A stretch of 64,000 nt of DNA from JALORV01 sp963703945 (GCA_963703945.1 CAVPGM010000045.1:124001-188000); one strand, 5' to 3'; positions 45,082-54,567 are shown, numbered from the stretch's first letter. Notes: a model not told the origin generated them from the letters alone. Program-made: numbers and translations.

Positions 45082-45788
45082 TGCTCGGCGTGCTCGGCGG
45101 CATGGGCCCGCTCGCCACCGCCGATTTCTTCAACAAGCTGCTCGCGGCAACGCCGGCCACCTGCGATGAGGACCACATCCCTACGCTGATCCACAGCGTG
45201 CCGCAGATTCCATCGCGCCCCGCGGCGATTCTGCGCGGCGGTGTATCGCCGCTGCCGGCACTGCTCTCAGCGCGCGACCGGCTGCTGGCTGCCGGCGCGA
45301 GCATGCTCGCGATGCCCTGCAACACCGCGCACTATTGGCACGCCGATCTCGCGAGCGGCATCGGCGTGCCGTTCCCTCATATCGCCGATGCTGTCGCGTC
45401 GGAGATGGCACCGGACGCACGGCGGATCGGCATCATCGCCACGGCGGCGACGCTGGCTGCCGACATCTACGCGCCGCGCTGCGATCCGCGGATCGATTGG
45501 CTGGCGCCATCGAGCGACGAATTCGAGCGCCTGGTCCAGCCCGGCATCGACGCCGTCAAGCGCAATGAAGCGGGCCAGGGCGGACGCCTGCTCGAACCGG
45601 TCGTCACCGGCCTGCTGGAACGCGGAGCCAGCTGCGTGGTGCTCGCGTGCACCGAAGTGCCGGTGGCACTGGACGCGATCGCATCACCGCTGCGCGCGCA
45701 GTGCATCGATTCGACAGCCGCATTGGCGCGCACCTGCGTGACGATGTGGCGCGAAATCGAAGCGGATGCGGTGAAGGCAAACCTATAA
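45081..45788 (+). CDS. Aspartate/glutamate racemase family protein
   Basis: This 235-aa cofactor-independent racemase has MLGVLGGMGPLATADFF at the start, the first catalytic Cys in MPCNTAHYW near residue 84 and the second in VLACTEVPVAL near 193. Both thiols are therefore present. Substrate is likely aspartate or another acidic or D-amino acid. Its ATG overlaps the TGA of the D-cysteine desulfhydrase gene, and the two may form a D-amino-acid handling unit. Confidence 0.92.
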   Translation: MLGVLGGMGPLATADFFNKLLAATPATCDEDHIPTLIHSVPQIPSRPAAILRGGVSPLPALLSARDRLLAAGASMLAMPCNTAHYWHADLASGIGVPFPHIADAVASEMAPDARRIGIIATAATLAADIYAPRCDPRIDWLAPSSDEFERLVQPGIDAVKRNEAGQGGRLLEPVVTGLLERGASCVVLACTEVPVALDAIASPLRAQCIDSTAALARTCVTMWREIEADAVKANL

Positions 45789-45789
45789 T
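45784..45789 (+). promoter_or_regulatory. Consensus -10 element before the aminotransferase
   Basis: A perfect TATAAT overlaps the stop codon of the racemase gene, eight bases before the aminotransferase ATG at 45798. A start site about seven bases downstream would give a nearly leaderless mRNA. There is no good -35 at 16-18 bp, so the call is tentative. Confidence 0.35.
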
Positions 45790-45797
45790 CGCGCGCC

Positions 45798-47000
45798 ATG
45801 CCCGCCCTCAGCCGTCGCGCCGATTCACTTGGCACCGAGAACGCATTCGTCGTGCTGGCGGAAGTGAATCGGCTGATCCGCGGCGGCGCCGACATCGTGT
45901 CGTTCTGCATCGGCCAACCGGACTTTCCGACCCCGACCCACGTGCAGGACGCGGCGATCGATGCGGTGCGCAGCGGACGGCATGGCTACACGCCCTCGGC
46001 CGGCATCGACGAACTGCGTGCGGCCGCGGCCGCCTCGATGGGAGCACTGCGAGGAATCGAGATCGCGCTGGACGATGTGGTCGTCGGCGCGGGCGCCAAG
46101 CCTTTCATCGGTTACACGATCGCGTCGGTGACCGACTACGGCGTCGGCGATGAGGTGATCTTCCCGGTCCCCGGCTTCCCGATCTACGAGTCGCAGATCA
46201 TCGCCAACGGTGCGGTCCCGGTGGCGCTGCCGCTGCGCGAGGCGCGCGCCTTCGCTTTCGATCCGGCCGAACTGGCCTCGCGCATCAGCCCGAAGACGCG
46301 ATTGCTGATACTGAACACGCCGCACAACCCGACCGGCGGCCTGCTGACAAGATCTGACCTGGACGCAATCGCCGCCGTGCTGCGCGAGCATCCGCAGGTC
46401 TGGATCTACGCCGACGAGATCTACAGCAAGCTGGTGTACGACGGCAACTTCGTCTCGATCGCGTCGCTGCCGGGAATGCGCGAGCGAACGATCATTTCCG
46501 ACGGCGCGTCGAAGACCTACGCGATGACCGGATGGCGCATCGGCTTCACGGCCAACCGGGTGCTGGCGCCGGTGTTCACGCGCTGGATCACCAACACCGA
46601 GTCGTGCGCCTCGCAGATCAGCCAGTGGGCGGCGCTGCAGGCTCTGACCGGGCCGCAGACGGATGCCGATGCGATGAAGCAGCATTTTCATGCGCGGCGC
46701 GACCTGATCGTGCGGTTGCTCAATCAGCTGCCTGGATTCCGCTGCGAGGCCCCTGGGGGCGCGTTCTATGCGTGGCCCAATGTCAGCGAGGCGTGCCGGC
46801 GGATCGGCGCGCGCGACTCCGAGGAACTGCGCAGACGCCTGCTGACCGAGGCCGGTGTCGCCGTGCTGGCCGATGTCCACTTCGGCCCGCCGGTGGCGGG
46901 CGAAGGGCAACATATCCGCTTCTCGTATGCCACAAGCGAGCCGGCTATCGAAGAAGGCATGGCACGCATTGCGGCTTTTCTGAGGAAGGCGAGTCGATGA
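45798..47000 (+). CDS. PLP-dependent aminotransferase (class I)
   Basis: This 400-aa fold-type I aminotransferase of the aspartate aminotransferase family has FCIGQPDFPTPTHV near residue 36, the PLP-contacting NTPHNPTGG near 172, YADEIYSKLVYDG, and the Schiff-base lysine in SDGASKTYAMTGWRIGF near 240. The C-terminal Arg region is within HIRFSYATSEPAIEEGM. It probably uses an acidic or broad-range amino acid; the exact donor is not deducible. The stop overlaps the start of the LUD gene. Confidence 0.93.
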   Translation: MPALSRRADSLGTENAFVVLAEVNRLIRGGADIVSFCIGQPDFPTPTHVQDAAIDAVRSGRHGYTPSAGIDELRAAAAASMGALRGIEIALDDVVVGAGAKPFIGYTIASVTDYGVGDEVIFPVPGFPIYESQIIANGAVPVALPLREARAFAFDPAELASRISPKTRLLILNTPHNPTGGLLTRSDLDAIAAVLREHPQVWIYADEIYSKLVYDGNFVSIASLPGMRERTIISDGASKTYAMTGWRIGFTANRVLAPVFTRWITNTESCASQISQWAALQALTGPQTDADAMKQHFHARRDLIVRLLNQLPGFRCEAPGGAFYAWPNVSEACRRIGARDSEELRRRLLTEAGVAVLADVHFGPPVAGEGQHIRFSYATSEPAIEEGMARIAAFLRKASR

Positions 47001-47698
47001 GCTTCGATACATCCCGCGCACGCGCCGAGATCATGCAGCGCATCCGCTCCGCGCAGCGGCGCGCCGCCCCGACGACGTCGGACCTGAAGGCGGCCGACGA
47101 CTATCTGGCACAGCACCCGCCCGGTCCGCAGCCGACGCCCTACGCTGACCGGCGCGCGCAGTTCTGCGCGATGGCCGAGCGGATGTCGAGTACGGTCGAG
47201 GCGGTCCCTGCGATGGCCGATGCACCCGCCGCGGTGGCCCGCTACCTGGCGAACCAGTCTCTTGCGCCGCGCGTGGTGGCCTGGCCCGTGCTCAGCACCC
47301 TGCCATGGCAGCCGGCCGGTATCGAGGCCGAATGGCGCGCGCCGCGACGCGACGAGTCGAAAGGTGCCGATCTGGTCGGCGTGACCGGCTGCTTCTGCGC
47401 CATCGCCGAAACCGGAACGTTGGTGCTGCTGTCGGGCCCGCAGTCGCCGGCTTCCACTCACCTGCTGCCCGAAACGCACATCGCCCTGGTCGACGCCGCG
47501 CGCATCGTGGCGACCATGGAAGACGCGTTCGAACTGCTGCGTAGCGAGTGCGGCGGCCCGCAGCGCATGATGCCGCGTGCGATCAACATGGTGTCGGGCC
47601 CGTCGCGCACCGGTGACATCGAGCAGACCATCGTGCTCGGCGCGCACGGACCGTACCGCGTGCATATCGTGATCGCGGTCGGGGACAACAAGAGCTGA
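46997..47698 (+). CDS. LUD domain protein (LutC/YkgG-like)
   Basis: This 233-aa protein of the lactate-utilisation (LUD) family has GADLVGVTGCFCAIAETGTLVLLSGP near the middle, typical in position of the GVTxAxxAIAETGT motif. A C-terminal MVSGPSRTGDIEQTIVLGAHGP follows. LutC normally works with LutA and LutB in L-lactate oxidation. Neither is present, and this one is translationally coupled to an aminotransferase, so another 2-hydroxy or 2-oxo acid is possible. Confidence 0.88.
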   Translation: MSFDTSRARAEIMQRIRSAQRRAAPTTSDLKAADDYLAQHPPGPQPTPYADRRAQFCAMAERMSSTVEAVPAMADAPAAVARYLANQSLAPRVVAWPVLSTLPWQPAGIEAEWRAPRRDESKGADLVGVTGCFCAIAETGTLVLLSGPQSPASTHLLPETHIALVDAARIVATMEDAFELLRSECGGPQRMMPRAINMVSGPSRTGDIEQTIVLGAHGPYRVHIVIAVGDNKS

Positions 47699-47717
47699 TC
47701 CAGAGCGGCGGCAAACC

Positions 47718-49064
47718 ATGCATCCACGCGCACGAGTGGCCGTGGCGGGGGCATTGCTTGGTGCCGTCGCTCGCCCAGGCCACGGAAGTCCGGTTTGCCG
47801 GGCCCACGATAGCCGGCATTCCGGTCGAGTTCATCCTGTTCGCGATCACGCTCACCGGGGTGGCGCTGTTCCACCATCAGACGATGCCGATCGCGGTCAC
47901 CGGCGCCGCTGGTGATCGCGCTCTACAAGATCGCTTTCTCGCCGTTTCGCACCGGCGCCGGGTTCGGCGGGTTCTTCGTCCATCTCGGCCACGAGTGGGT
48001 GGTGCTGACCAATCTCGGCCTGCTGCTGCTCGGCTTCGCTCTGCTGGCGCGCTATTTCGAGGAGAGCCGCGTGCCGGCGGTGCTGCCGAAATACCTGCCC
48101 GCCGGGTGGCCGGGCGGCTTCGTGCTGCTGGCGCTCGTCTTCGTGCTGTCGAGCTTCCTCGACAACATCGCGGCGGCGATGATCGGCGGCGCGATCGCCG
48201 CCACCGTGTTCCGCGGCAAGGTGCATATCGGCTACCTGGCCGCCATCGTGGCCGCGTCGAACGCCGGCGGTGCGGGCAGCGTGGTCGGCGATACCACCAC
48301 GACGATGATGTGGATCTCGGGGATTTCGCCGCTCGAAGTGCTCGAGGCCTTCATCGCGTCATTCGTCGCGCTGCTGATCTTCGGCTTCTTCGCGGCGCGC
48401 CAGCAGCACGCGCTGCAGCCGATCGAGCGCGAGTCGGCGGCAGGTGTGCATGTCGACTGGTGGAGCGTCGGCGTCGTGGCCTTCATCCTCGGGGCCGCGG
48501 TCGCCGTCAACGTGCTGGTCAATCTGCATCTTCAGCGATGTCGCCGACCGCTTCCCGTTCATCGGCGTTGCGGTCTGGTCGGCCATCTTCATCGGCGGCC
48601 ACGTGCGCCGCCCCGACTGGCGGCTGATACCGGCCACGCTGAAGGGGACGATCTTCCTGCTCTCCCTCGTGCTGGCCGCTTCGATGATGCCGGTCGAGGA
48701 ACTGCCGCCGGCCTCGTGGCAGACCGCGCTGGGACTGGGTTTCGTGTCGGCCGTGTTCGACAACATTCCGCTGACCGCGCTCGCGATCAAGCAGGGCGGT
48801 TACGACTGGGGCTTCCTCGCCTTCGCGGTGGGCTTCGGCGGGTCGATGATCTGGTTCGGCTCGTCGGCGGGCGTGGCGCTGTCGAACATGTATTCACAGG
48901 CGCGTTCGGTCGGCCAGTGGCTGCGCCACGGCTGGCATGTGGCGGTCGCCTACGTCGTGGGCTACCTCGTGATGCTGTGGATGATCGGATTTCACCCCGG
49001 CCCGCCGCCGAAGGGAAGTGCTGCCGACCCCGGCGGCCGTTCACCAATCAAGATGAGGTTCTGA
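47718..49064 (+). pseudogene. ArsB/NhaD-type ion or carboxylate transporter (frameshifted three times)
   Basis: This polytopic membrane protein is readable only across three frame changes. The start, MHPRARVAVAGALLG, is a signal-like segment. The frame shifts near 47757 to continue VPSLAQATEVRFAGPTIAG. A second shift near 47905 leads to IALYKIAFSPFRTGAG and VLSSFLDNIAAAMIGGAI, with the characteristic SNAGGAGSVVGDTTTTMMW. A third near 48527 leads to IFSDVADRFPFIGVAVW and VFDNIPLTALAIKQGG. All three fit one extra base. Repaired length is about 448 aa. The family includes Na+/H+ antiporters and citrate carriers, and the substrate is unknown. Confidence 0.75.
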
Positions 49065-49065
49065 C

Positions 49066-50043
49066 GTGCAACGCATCGTCGTCTCCCGCCGCATCTTTCC
49101 CGCACTGGTCGACGAGCTGCGCAGCGAGTTCGATGTGCTGGCCAACCAGGACGACGTCAGCTGGAGCGCCGCCGAACTGGTCGCCGCCCTGGCTGGCGCC
49201 GACGGTGCCCTGCTCACCGCCGGCGACCGCGTCGACGAGGTTCTGCTTGCGCAGTGTCCTCGGCTGAAGGTCGTCGCCAACATCGCGGTCGGCTACAACA
49301 ATCTCGACCTCGCCGCGTGCACGCGGCACGGCGTGCTGGCGACCAACACACCCGACGTGCTGAACGAAGCGACGGCGGACCATGCATGGGCGTTGCTGCT
49401 GGCTGCGGCGCGGCGCGTGGGCGAGTGCGAGCGTTGGCTGCGTGCCGGCCTGTGGAAGCGCTGGACGTTCGAGATGTTCATGGGCGCCGAAGTCAGCGGC
49501 ACGACGCTCGGCGTCCTCGGCATGGGACGCATCGGGCGTGCCATCGCGCGGCGCGCCACCGGCTTTTCCATGCCGGTCATCTATCACAACCGCACGCGGC
49601 TGGCGCCCGATCTCGAAGGCAGCGCGCGCTTTGTCGATCTCGCCGAACTGCTGCACGAGTCCGACCATCTGATGGTGGTCGTGCCGTACTCGCAGGCGAC
49701 GCACCACCTGATCGATGCGGCGGCGCTGGCGCAGATGAAGCGCAGCGCGGTGCTGGTCAATATCTCGCGCGGCGGGGTGGTCGACGATGCGGCGCTCGCC
49801 GCCGCCCTGCGCGAGGGCCGTCTGGCGGGAGCCGGTCTCGACGTCTTCGAGAACGAGCCGACACTGCATCCGGGCCTGCTCGAACTCGAAAACATCGTCA
49901 TGACCCCGCATGTCGCATCGAGCACGCGTGCGACCCGCTCGGCGATGGCCGCACTGGCCATCACCAACCTGCGCGCGGCGCTCGCGGGGCAGGTACCGCC
50001 TTCGTTGCTCAATCCCGACGCGCTGGCCCGGCGTCGAGCGTGA
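49066..50043 (+). CDS. D-2-hydroxyacid dehydrogenase (glyoxylate/hydroxypyruvate reductase type)
   Basis: This 325-aa NAD(P)-dependent reductase has AVGYNNLDLAACTRHGV and the Rossmann motif LGVLGMGRIGRAIARRA near residue 150. The catalytic Arg lies in LVNISRGGVVDDAAL near 236, Glu in AGLDVFENEP near 265, and His in MTPHVASST near 283. It resembles GhrB/GyaR enzymes. GTG 49066 follows the transporter stop by one base, so the two are co-translated. The preference for glyoxylate, hydroxypyruvate or gluconate is not decided. Confidence 0.92.
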   Translation: MQRIVVSRRIFPALVDELRSEFDVLANQDDVSWSAAELVAALAGADGALLTAGDRVDEVLLAQCPRLKVVANIAVGYNNLDLAACTRHGVLATNTPDVLNEATADHAWALLLAAARRVGECERWLRAGLWKRWTFEMFMGAEVSGTTLGVLGMGRIGRAIARRATGFSMPVIYHNRTRLAPDLEGSARFVDLAELLHESDHLMVVVPYSQATHHLIDAAALAQMKRSAVLVNISRGGVVDDAALAAALREGRLAGAGLDVFENEPTLHPGLLELENIVMTPHVASSTRATRSAMAALAITNLRAALAGQVPPSLLNPDALARRRA

Positions 50044-50055
50044 TCGGGAGGTGTC

Positions 50056-50439
50056 ATGGCTGACATCAGGATGATCAAGTATCACTCGCTGCCGATGCCG
50101 GCAGCGCGCGCGCTGGTGCAGCAAGCGGCGGACGACCTGGCCGAGGAATACGACCTCACAAGCCGCTGGGCCGGCAATACGCTGCACTTCAGCCGCAGTG
50201 GCGTGCAGGGCCATATGGAGGTGACCGGCTCGGAAATCCGGCTGGAGGTGACGCTGGGTTTCCTGCTGAGTATGTTCAAGGCGAAATTCGTCGAGAACAT
50301 CGAGCACAACTTCGAGACACTGCTCACCAAGGCGCATGCCGCGCACCGTCCGGCCGCCAAGTCGAAGACGACGGCGCGTGACGGCGCGCGCACCAGGCCT
50401 GCCACCAAGGCAGCCAAGAAGACAGCGCGCAAGGGTTGA
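50056..50439 (+). CDS. Polyhydroxyalkanoic acid system family protein
   Basis: This 127-aa protein matches the PHA-system (PHA granule-region) family. The core is MIKYHSLPMPAARALVQQAADDLAEEYDL, whose characteristic part is SLPMPAARALVQQAADDLA, followed by MEVTGSEIRLEVTLGFLLSMF. The last 35 residues are a Lys/Ala/Arg-rich tail like histone H1, which could bind DNA or granule phospholipid. It supports PHA storage by this organism, along with phaZ at 36.4 kb. Confidence 0.85.
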   Translation: MADIRMIKYHSLPMPAARALVQQAADDLAEEYDLTSRWAGNTLHFSRSGVQGHMEVTGSEIRLEVTLGFLLSMFKAKFVENIEHNFETLLTKAHAAHRPAAKSKTTARDGARTRPATKAAKKTARKG

Positions 50440-50481
50440 GCGATCACGCGTGAAATCCAGGCAACTGGCGAAAGGAATTCC

Positions 50482-52401
50482 GTGAGAAACGAGTCCGGCA
50501 GAACCCGAGGCGTGCACTCCAGCCGGTCCGGCCGTTCGCTCGCACCAGCGGTGTTCACGATCCTGGTGGCCGCCGGAAGCGCGGCGGGCCCGGCCCTGGC
50601 GGCCGATGCCAGCGCCCAGTGGGACCTGCGTGATCTTTACGCGAGCAACGAAGCTTGGTCGACGTCGTACCAGCGGACACGTGCGACGATCGATACGCTC
50701 GACCGCTACAAGGGCACGCTGGGCTCCAGTGCTGATGCCATGCTCGCTGCGCTGGTGGCGATCAGCGATGCGCGCCGTGAAACGGCGCGCCTGTATGCAT
50801 ACGCGTTCCTGCTGTCGGACGAAGACTTGCGCAACGCGTCGAATCTCGAGCGCCGACAGCAGGCTCAGTCACTGTTTACGCAGCTTGCCGAGAAGACTTC
50901 GTGGCTCGCCCCGGAAATCCAGGCCGTGGCCGATGCCAAGGTGCGCTCCTTCATCGGACAGTCACCCGCGCTGGCGCGCCGCTTCGATTTCTACCTGCTT
51001 GACACGCTGAGGTCCGCGCCGCATACGCTCGGGCTCGAAGCCGAAGGCGTGCTGGCCGCCACCGGCAATGTGCTGGCGCAGCCCAACAGTGTGTTCAAGC
51101 AACTGGTCGACGCCGAACTGCCGTATCCGACGATCGAGATTCGTGGCAGCAAGGTCCGCCTGACCCAGCCGGAGTACGAGAAGTACCGCACTTCGGCCGA
51201 CCGCGCGGAGCGTAAGGCCGTGTTCGACGCGTTCTGGGGCACGTTCCAGTCCTACCAGGGAACTCTGGGTGCAACGTTGACGACGCAGGTGATGGGCGAC
51301 GTGTTTTCCGCGCGTTCGCGCCGCTTCGACAACTCGCTGCAGCAGGCGCTGTTCGAGGACAACATGCCCGAGCGTGTGTACCGCACGCTGGTGGCGCAGG
51401 CCAACGCCGGTCTGCCGACGCTGCACCGGTATCTGCGCCTGCGCAAGCAGCTGCTCGGCATCCAGGACGAGCTGGCGTACTACGACAACTACCCGTCGCT
51501 CTTCAAGGTTGCGGAGCCGCCGCACTTCACGCTCGAGGAATCGCAGAAGATCACGCTGGCCGCGCTGGCACCGATGGGTGACGAGTATCTCGCGCTGCTG
51601 AAACGCGGCTTCACCTCGCGCTGGACCGATCCGTATCCACGCACCGGCAAGGCCGCCGGAGCCTACGTGGTCGGTTCGGCCTACGACGTGCATCCCTACG
51701 TGCTGCTCAACCATAACGACGACTTCGAGTCGCTGACCACCGTGGCGCACGAGTGGGGGCACGCGGTGCATTCGCTGCTCGCCAACGCGAACCAGCCGTA
51801 CGAGAAGGCCGCCTATTCGACCTTCATTGCCGAATCCGCGTCGATCACCAACGAGATGCTGCTGGGAGACTACCTGGTGCGAAACGCGGGCAGCCGCGAG
51901 CAGAAGCTCTTCTACCTCGGCGAGCAGCTCGAGCTGATCCGGCAGACCTTCTTCCGCCAGGTGATGTTCGCCGAGTTCCAGCTGACGATGCACGAGCTGC
52001 GCGAGAAGGAGCAGCCGCTGTCCGGCGCGACGCTGACCGAGAAGTACTGCGGGCTGCTACGGCGCTATTACGGCGAGGCTCAGGGCGTGATGAAGATCGA
52101 CCCGCTGTACTGCAACGAGTGGGCCTACGTTCCGCACTTCTACTACGGCTACTACGTATGGCAGTACGCGACGTCGATGGCAGGCGCCGCGCAGTTCGCC
52201 GACGACATGCAGGGCGCCAAGGGTGCCGCCGCACGCGACCGGTTCGTCGTCATGCTGAAGGCCGGCGGCTCGGACTACGCCTACGAGCTGTACCGGCGCG
52301 CGGGTGTCGATCTCGGCGAACCGGCGCCCTATCAGGCTCTGGTGCGGCGCATGGACCGCATCATGGACGAAGTCGAGGCACTCGTCCGCGCGGGGCGCTG
52401 A
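50482..52401 (+). CDS. M3-family oligoendopeptidase F with signal peptide
   Basis: This is a 639-aa zinc metallopeptidase. HEWGH near residue 423, with its downstream Glu in AESASITNEMLL, completes the zinc site. The family fold is clear from the N-terminal WDLRDLYASNEAW to the C-terminal FYYGYYVWQYATSM. Unlike classical cytosolic PepF, it carries an N-terminal segment with a positively charged region, a hydrophobic core and ALAADASA. It is thus probably exported or periplasmic. The GTG start at 50482 is required to include that segment; AAAGGAA lies upstream. Confidence 0.9.
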   Translation: MRNESGRTRGVHSSRSGRSLAPAVFTILVAAGSAAGPALAADASAQWDLRDLYASNEAWSTSYQRTRATIDTLDRYKGTLGSSADAMLAALVAISDARRETARLYAYAFLLSDEDLRNASNLERRQQAQSLFTQLAEKTSWLAPEIQAVADAKVRSFIGQSPALARRFDFYLLDTLRSAPHTLGLEAEGVLAATGNVLAQPNSVFKQLVDAELPYPTIEIRGSKVRLTQPEYEKYRTSADRAERKAVFDAFWGTFQSYQGTLGATLTTQVMGDVFSARSRRFDNSLQQALFEDNMPERVYRTLVAQANAGLPTLHRYLRLRKQLLGIQDELAYYDNYPSLFKVAEPPHFTLEESQKITLAALAPMGDEYLALLKRGFTSRWTDPYPRTGKAAGAYVVGSAYDVHPYVLLNHNDDFESLTTVAHEWGHAVHSLLANANQPYEKAAYSTFIAESASITNEMLLGDYLVRNAGSREQKLFYLGEQLELIRQTFFRQVMFAEFQLTMHELREKEQPLSGATLTEKYCGLLRRYYGEAQGVMKIDPLYCNEWAYVPHFYYGYYVWQYATSMAGAAQFADDMQGAKGAAARDRFVVMLKAGGSDYAYELYRRAGVDLGEPAPYQALVRRMDRIMDEVEALVRAGR

Positions 52402-52436
52402 ACGCGCCGGAATGAAGCGCTCGCTGGCGGGCCCGA

Positions 52437-52694
52437 TCAGCCCTTGAGTTCCTCGATCAGTGACACATACTGCTTCATCGCGTCGTTGCTCGACGTGCCC
52501 TTGATCTCGTTCCATGCGTCCCACTTCGCGCGCCCGACCATGTCGGTGAAGCCGGGCCGCTTGCCTTCCACGTCGCCGGCCGACGCCTGCTTGTAGAGCG
52601 CGTAAAGCTTGAGCAGCGTCTGGTTGTCCGGCCGCTCGGGCAGGTTCTTGGAGTCGGTTACTGCCTGCTCGAATTTCGCCTTCAGGTCGCTCAC
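52437..52694 (-). CDS. Acyl-CoA-binding protein
   Basis: This 85-aa four-helix acyl-CoA-binding protein begins MSDLKAKFEQAVTDSKNLPE. It includes the KLYALYKQASAGDV segment with ligand-contacting Tyr and Lys, then GRAKWDAWNEIKGTSSNDAM. It buffers long-chain acyl-CoA in the cytosol. It is divergent from the WS/DGAT gene, 181 bp away, which consumes acyl-CoA for neutral lipid synthesis. A functional link is likely. Confidence 0.95.
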   Translation of the reverse strand: MSDLKAKFEQAVTDSKNLPERPDNQTLLKLYALYKQASAGDVEGKRPGFTDMVGRAKWDAWNEIKGTSSNDAMKQYVSLIEELKG

Positions 52695-52875
52695 GGTGTC
52701 TCCTTCGGTAATGGGGCGGACGCGAGATCCGGTGCGGGCGGGCTGTGTTCTGCGGTCGAGTCAGCCGCCCCGGGGGTTTGCGAGGATAGCGCGTCGTATC
52801 ATAGTCAGCGACGCGCGCAGACCACGCGAAGACCAGCCGGCGCCGGCGAGCCGTCGGACGAATACGGGAGGCAGC

Positions 52876-54567
52876 ATGGGCAAGCGGGAGCGGATGTCGT
52901 CCATCGACACGGCCTGGCTGCGGATGGATTCGCAGGCCAACCTGATGATGATCGTCGGCGTCTACGAGTTCGACGGCAGCATCGAGTACGAACGCCTGCG
53001 CCATTTGTACGAGGAGCGCTTCCTGCCGCACGCACGTTTCCGCAGCCGCGTGGTGCAGGATGCCACCGGCTACTACTGGGAGCTCGACGACAACTTCGAC
53101 CTCGACATGCATCTGGCGCGCACCGCGCTGCCGGGCAAGGGCACGACGGCGGATCTGAAACGGCTGGTCGGGCGACTGGCATCCACCGCGCTCGACGCGA
53201 ACAAGGCGTTGTGGCAGGTGCATCTGGTCGACAACTACAACGGCGGCCAGGCGCTGATCGTGCGCATCCACCACTGCATCGCCGACGGCGTCGCGCTGAT
53301 CGGCGTGCTGCTGGCGATGACCTCGGAGGACCCGACTGAAGACGGCACCGGGGCCACGAAAGAAGAATCGAAGGCGGAGTCTGCCCGTCTGGTCGGCAAC
53401 TGGCTGCGCCCGCTCACCGATGCAGCGGTGCGGGCGATCGGAACCACCGGCGATGCGGCGGCCCGCGCTCTGCAGGCCTCCGCCGCGATGCTGGAACATC
53501 CTGATGCCGCAGGCGACATGGCGCGCGTCGCGGTGCAGGTGACCAAGGATCTGGCCGGCATTGCGCTGATGGACAACGATTCGGTCACGAGCCTCAAGGG
53601 TATGCCCTCGGGCTCCAAGGTGGTTGCCTGGAACGAGCCGTTGTCGCTCGATGACGTCAAGGCGGTTGGCAAGGCGCTCGGCTGCTCGGTCAACGACGTG
53701 CTGCTCGCGTGCGTGGCCGGTGCGATCCGCTCGTACCTCGAGCAGCAGGGCGAGGAGGTCGAGGGGATCGAACTGCGTGCGATGGTGCCCGTGAATCTGC
53801 GCGATCCGCGCAAGTGGAAGGACCTCGGCAACAAGTTCGGCCTGGTCCCGCTCCTGTTGCCGGTCGGCATTGCCAATCCGATCGCGCGCGTCTACGAAGT
53901 GCGGCGTCGGATGGATGAACTCAAGCAGGGCTACACGGCCGTGCTGTCGATGGGCATCCTTGCAGCTGTCGGATTTGCGCCGCGCGGGCTGCAGAAGCAG
54001 GCGCTCGATTTTCTCGCGAAGAAGGCAACCGCGGTGATGACCAACGTGCCGGGGCCGGAACGGCCGCTCTACATGGCCGGTGCGCAGGTGAAGCGCATGA
54101 TGTTCTGGGTGCCGCAGTCGGGCAACGTCGGTATGGGCGTGTCGATACTCTCGTATGCCGGTGGCGTTCAGTTCGGCCTGATCACGGACAAGCGCCTGTG
54201 CGAGGAACCGCAGCGGATCATCGACCGGTTCCAGCCCGAGTTCGAGAAGCTGGTGATGGCCCTGTGCATGCTGCCGTGGGAAGGTGCTGTCGACGCCGAC
54301 GAGGCCGAAAACTGGATCTTTCCGCGCATCGAGCCGCGGCGGTCTGCGAATGAGAAAAAGGCGCGCAAGCGGCGTGCGGTCAGGCCGCGGGTCGAGGCCG
54401 CGGCGCCGGTTGCGGACACGGCCGCCGGGGAAAGCGCGGCGGGCGATGGGGCAGCCGCTACTTCGCCGCCAGCGTCGCACGCAGCGACGGGGTCCGGATC
54501 CGCGCAGCGACCGCCCGGACTACGGCGCCGCAAGTCGGCCTTCGCGAACGCGCGCCAGGTGACATGA
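52876..54567 (+). CDS. Wax ester synthase / diacylglycerol acyltransferase (WS/DGAT)
   Basis: This 563-aa acyltransferase of the WS/DGAT family forms wax esters or triacylglycerol from acyl-CoA. The active-site HHxxxDG is present as HHCIADG near residue 132. A C-terminal half follows with VNDVLLACVAGAIRSYL, VPVNLRDPRKWKDLGNKFGL and MTNVPGPERPLYMAG. After residue ~490 a 70-residue Ala/Arg/Ser-rich tail, with a KKARKRR patch, extends beyond the usual family end. ATG 52876 has GGGAGG six bases upstream. Members related to short-chain condensation enzymes also exist. Confidence 0.92.
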   Translation: MGKRERMSSIDTAWLRMDSQANLMMIVGVYEFDGSIEYERLRHLYEERFLPHARFRSRVVQDATGYYWELDDNFDLDMHLARTALPGKGTTADLKRLVGRLASTALDANKALWQVHLVDNYNGGQALIVRIHHCIADGVALIGVLLAMTSEDPTEDGTGATKEESKAESARLVGNWLRPLTDAAVRAIGTTGDAAARALQASAAMLEHPDAAGDMARVAVQVTKDLAGIALMDNDSVTSLKGMPSGSKVVAWNEPLSLDDVKAVGKALGCSVNDVLLACVAGAIRSYLEQQGEEVEGIELRAMVPVNLRDPRKWKDLGNKFGLVPLLLPVGIANPIARVYEVRRRMDELKQGYTAVLSMGILAAVGFAPRGLQKQALDFLAKKATAVMTNVPGPERPLYMAGAQVKRMMFWVPQSGNVGMGVSILSYAGGVQFGLITDKRLCEEPQRIIDRFQPEFEKLVMALCMLPWEGAVDADEAENWIFPRIEPRRSANEKKARKRRAVRPRVEAAAPVADTAAGESAAGDGAAATSPPASHAATGSGSAQRPPGLRRRKSAFANARQVT

